Under the pieces are notes generated by a model that was not told the origin of the DNA, searched no databases, and worked only from the letters and a program-made list of their open reading frames with translations. DNA of 64,000 nucleotides, from positions 49,795,454-49,859,453 of the forward strand of contig CM068370.1 in the NCBI GenBank assembly GCA_034769895.1. Reading direction: 5' to 3'. Position 1 is the first letter of the stretch. Each line of letters begins with the position of its first letter. The translations under genes were made by a program, and so were the position numbers. Below, in pieces: positions 61,222 to 64,000 of this stretch. Origin of the DNA: Magicicada septendecula. Taxonomy: Eukaryota; Arthropoda; Insecta; Hemiptera; Cicadidae.

Positions 61222-61276
61222 TTAACACCTGACACACGTTTCACTGAAAAATATCAGTATCATCAGAGGTTTCTAA
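61222..61276 (-). ncRNA. Hammerhead ribozyme motif, intact core (left arm)
   Basis: On the minus strand CUGAUGA (61266-61260), a 5-bp stem II (ACUGA/UCAGU), GAAA (61242-61239), a minimal stem III and the GUC cleavage triplet (61233-61231) are in order, followed by AGGU that pairs with ACCU before the core to form stem I. This is the minimal type-I hammerhead of Penelope-like elements. All core bases match the consensus. Cleavage would fall between 61231 and 61230. It lies antisense to the RT frame. Confidence 0.82.
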
Positions 61277-61579
61277 GTAAATTAATAACAATCGAAATAA
61301 TTCTATTAATATAAAATTAACGAATAATCGAATTTATATCGATTTTAATGTGAAATAAAATAACTGATAATCAATTTAGGTCGATTAGTTAACGATTGTT
61401 TTAATGTTTATTTTCTTCAGCAGCTGTTTTCTTGGTTATATTTGAAATTTTGTTGTTTATATTTTATTCATTTTTATTTTTTAGTAAATTTATAATTTTA
61501 AATATACATTAAAATCGATATAAATTCGATTATTCGTTAATTTTATATTAATAGAATTATTTCGATTGTTATTAATTTA

Positions 61580-61637
61580 CTTAGAAACCTCTGATGATAC
61601 TGATATTTTTCAGTTAAACGTGTGTCAGGTGTTTAAA
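61580..61637 (+). ncRNA. Hammerhead ribozyme motif with mutated G12 (right arm)
   Basis: CUGAUGA (61591-61597), stem II, then UAAA (61615-61618) where the consensus is GAAA, and GUC (61624-61626). Stem I pairs over about nine of ten positions (UUAGAAACCU with AGGUGUUUAA). The G-to-U change hits G12, the general base of the hammerhead, so cleavage is predicted to be lost although folding is kept. This copy is in sense with the RT. Confidence 0.8.
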
Positions 61638-61736
61638 AAGAATATATGAAATTTATACTACTTGCAGAATAAACAAATTTAAAACATGTCAAATTATATA
61701 ATTACTGCAAGAAACATCGAGTTACTTATATAGAAA

Positions 61737-64000
61737 ATGATGGATGAAAACACCATACAAGGTGATGTAACTCATTCCTATAACCAATTTATTAAACGTA
61801 AAAAACAAGTAATTAATTGTTTTGGAAACATATATTTTAACAAAAAATGCCTACACCTTAATATTTTTCCAAAATACACAAAAATAATAGTAAAAAACAA
61901 CAATAACAATAATTTAAACAAATATATTACTCAAGCCCAATATAAATGGATTAAAGACGAAATATCAAATAATTACAGAAAAATCGACTACATTAATAAA
62001 CAATTAATTAATTTACATCTTCTTTTAGCCAACACACTTGATTATCATACGTGGAATAATAAATATATTAATATGCTTAAAATACTAAATAAACACAAAA
62101 CAATTAAATTTAACACAATCAATAAAAAACTTAAAAATCTACTAATAAATAGTACACCTAAAGAAGATAACCAAAATTTACACACATTAAATAATAACCA
62201 CACTTTTTACCCAAAATTCGTAAATTTATCTAATATTAAATCACGGAAAACGAAATAGCTACCCTAGAAACATCAAACAAACAAATCTTAAAAATGTAAA
62301 CAAACATGTAATAGATAATATCATAGTCGAAACTGAAAACGCAATTAATAATGTAGAACAAGAAAAACAAGATAAAATAAGAACAGAAGCCTCAATGGAA
62401 ATAATAAAATATATCAAAAAATATAATAACCAAAATCATCATATTAAAAATAAAAATAAACAAAATAACACCATTAATAACATAAAACAGAGACTAACGA
62501 CTAATAACCTCACTTTAACCAAAGCTGATAAGAGTAATAGTACAATAATAATTTCTCAGAAAGATTTAGACGATAAAACAGAAGAATTTATAGTTAATAA
62601 TAATTGCATAACATTAAATAAGGATCCCACAAATAAATATCAAACACAAATAACAAATATACTAAAAAATAGTAAGTAACCAAATCATAAATCCTAAAGA
62701 CTCCTTTAAATATAAAATGGATAATCCTTGTGCACCAAAATTAAATTCTTTAATAAAATTACACAAAATCAATAAACCTATCAGACCTTTAATAAACGCT
62801 AGGACCGTACCAAATTATAAAATATCAAAATTACTAACTCAAATCTTAAAACATAAAATTGAACTTCCAGCAAAACACAATATAAAAAATAGTATCGAAC
62901 TCACGGAAGAACTAATAAATGTAGAAGTAAACAGAAATACAAAATTATATTCATTCGACATATCAAACATGTATACAAACATTCCCATTGAAGAAACTAT
63001 AAATATTATAATAAATAATCTGAAAACAAATAACGAAAGTAACACATACATTAAACAGTTAACTAATACTTTAAAAATAATTTTAAATCAAAATTATTTT
63101 CAATACAACAACAAATTATACTATCAGATGGCCTTGCTATGGGAGCCCCAACCTCCGCTATCATATCAGAAATCTTCCTACAAAAACTCGACGAACAAAT
63201 AATAAATATAATAAAATTAAACGACCCATTAGGATGTTATTTTAGATACGTTGATGATACTCTGTACATTTCCCAAAACAATGGTATAAATATAAATAAA
63301 ATATTCAACTCCATAAATAATTTACATTCCAAAATAAAATTCACGTTAGATGAAGAATCTAATACTAATTTAAATTATTTAGACTTAACAATAAAGAAAA
63401 ATGAAACAAATTTTGAATACTCAATATACAGGAAACCTTATCAAACTGACTTAGTAATACCAAATACTTCTAATCATCCTCCCCAACACAAAATGGCAGT
63501 ATTTAATTCCATGATTTACCGAATGCTTAGGATCCCATTAAATAACACAGACAGAAACAAAGAAAGAAAAATTATCCAACAAATAGCAGTTAAAAATGGA
63601 GACAAAATAAAAACTATTAATAAATTAAAAAATAAAATTAAACATAAAATCACTTATAAAATTCCTAAGAACACTACATTTAAAAATTCACCTATTAATA
63701 ATAATATAAAATATACAACCTTAATTTATTACGGAAATATAACTCAAAAACTAAATAAAATATTTAAAGATACTAATTTAAAAATATCTTATAATACAGA
63801 TAATATAATTTTTAATAAAATAAAAACTAAAACTAAATCCAATACTCACAATAAAAATGGAATATATAAAATAGAATGTCCAGATTGCAATAAATTTTAC
63901 GTGGGCCAGACAAAGAAAAAAACTACGAGATAGATTCGTTCAACACCGCAATGCATATTTAAAACCAAATATTTACAAATCTACATTTAGCCACACATTG
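61737..64000 (+). pseudogene. Penelope-like element: RT with GIY-YIG endonuclease, frameshifted, runs off the window
   Basis: The N-terminal segment (61737-62258, 173 residues, Asn/Lys-rich) is followed by a frame change near 62230, another open stretch to 62679, a shift near 62670, then 62717-63202 with PKLNSLIKLHKINKPIRP and FDISNMYTNIPIEE (RT motif A). A shift near 63130 leads to 63139-63933 with MGAPTSAIISEIFLQKL (motif B) and YFRYVDDTLY (motif C, Asp pair). The C-terminal GIYKIECPDCNKFYVGQT begins the GIY-YIG endonuclease, with the CxxC zinc pair that follows GIY in Penelope. A final shift in an A-run near 63918 interrupts it; the alternative frame continues to the window end. RT and endonuclease in one protein is the Penelope hallmark. 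Confidence 0.92.

Larger units (their letters stand above)
61121..61738. repeat. Large inverted repeat at the 5' end of the Penelope-like element
   Basis: The left arm (61121-61351) and right arm (61506-61738) are about 97% complementary over ~230 bases, with about six substitutions. They are separated by 154 bases of unique AT-rich DNA. The right arm runs directly into the first ATG of the element at 61737. Penelope-like elements are known for terminal repeats (pLTRs) in direct or inverted orientation. Each arm holds a hammerhead motif. Confidence 0.92.

Overview
The window looks like a piece of a large, repeat-rich arthropod genome, most probably an insect. It holds a mariner with TA duplications, a THAP/P-element transposase with a spliceosomal-type intron, RTE-like LINE tails ending in short tandem repeats, long dinucleotide microsatellites and AT-rich spacers. 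No intact single-copy host gene was recognised. Nearly everything that can be identified is mobile-element DNA, mostly decayed. The species cannot be named from the sequence alone.

Layout. 1-5224: a Ty3/gypsy-like LTR retrotransposon on the minus strand, with gag (one in-frame stop), a PBS-like site and a ~2.9 kb 5' LTR; its pol lies beyond or is lost at the left edge. 5300-8720: LINE 3' ends, microsatellites and a hammerhead-like relic. 9544-10834: a mariner with TIRs and a broken transposase. 10835-13945: AT-rich DNA with a 26-bp minisatellite. 13946-15801: a LINE RT fragment between two direct repeats that each carry hAT-like MITE sequence. 16800-24300: a ~310-bp TG tract, several LINE fragments and CT/TAG microsatellites. 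24732-25564: a pogo/Tigger-like MITE. 28682-29511: a candidate solo LTR with heat-shock elements and a TATA box, then a fold-back element. 30610-31287: a hAT MITE with an 8-bp duplication. 31740-35100: LINE tails and a 30-bp tandem repeat. 35378-37635: a P-element-like THAP transposase pseudogene. 38000-39967: AT-rich DNA. 39968-48781: a second, nearly complete copy of the Ty3/gypsy element (minus strand), with gag, a -1 frameshift signal, pol and a ~3.2 kb 5' LTR. 50850-54130: LINE tails. 57949-61084: a solo LTR of the same Ty3/gypsy family. 61121-64000: a Penelope-like element (RT plus GIY-YIG endonuclease) preceded by a large inverted repeat carrying two hammerhead-ribozyme motifs.

How the parts work together. 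In the Ty3/gypsy element at 39968-48781 the LTR would drive one transcript. Gag is read first, and a UUUAAAC slippery site followed by a stem-loop would move ribosomes into the pol frame (protease, RT, RNase H, integrase). In the Penelope-like element, RT and GIY-YIG endonuclease would be one protein, and ribozymes in the terminal repeats would process transcripts. Both are now damaged by stops or frameshifts, so they are relics or would need helper copies.
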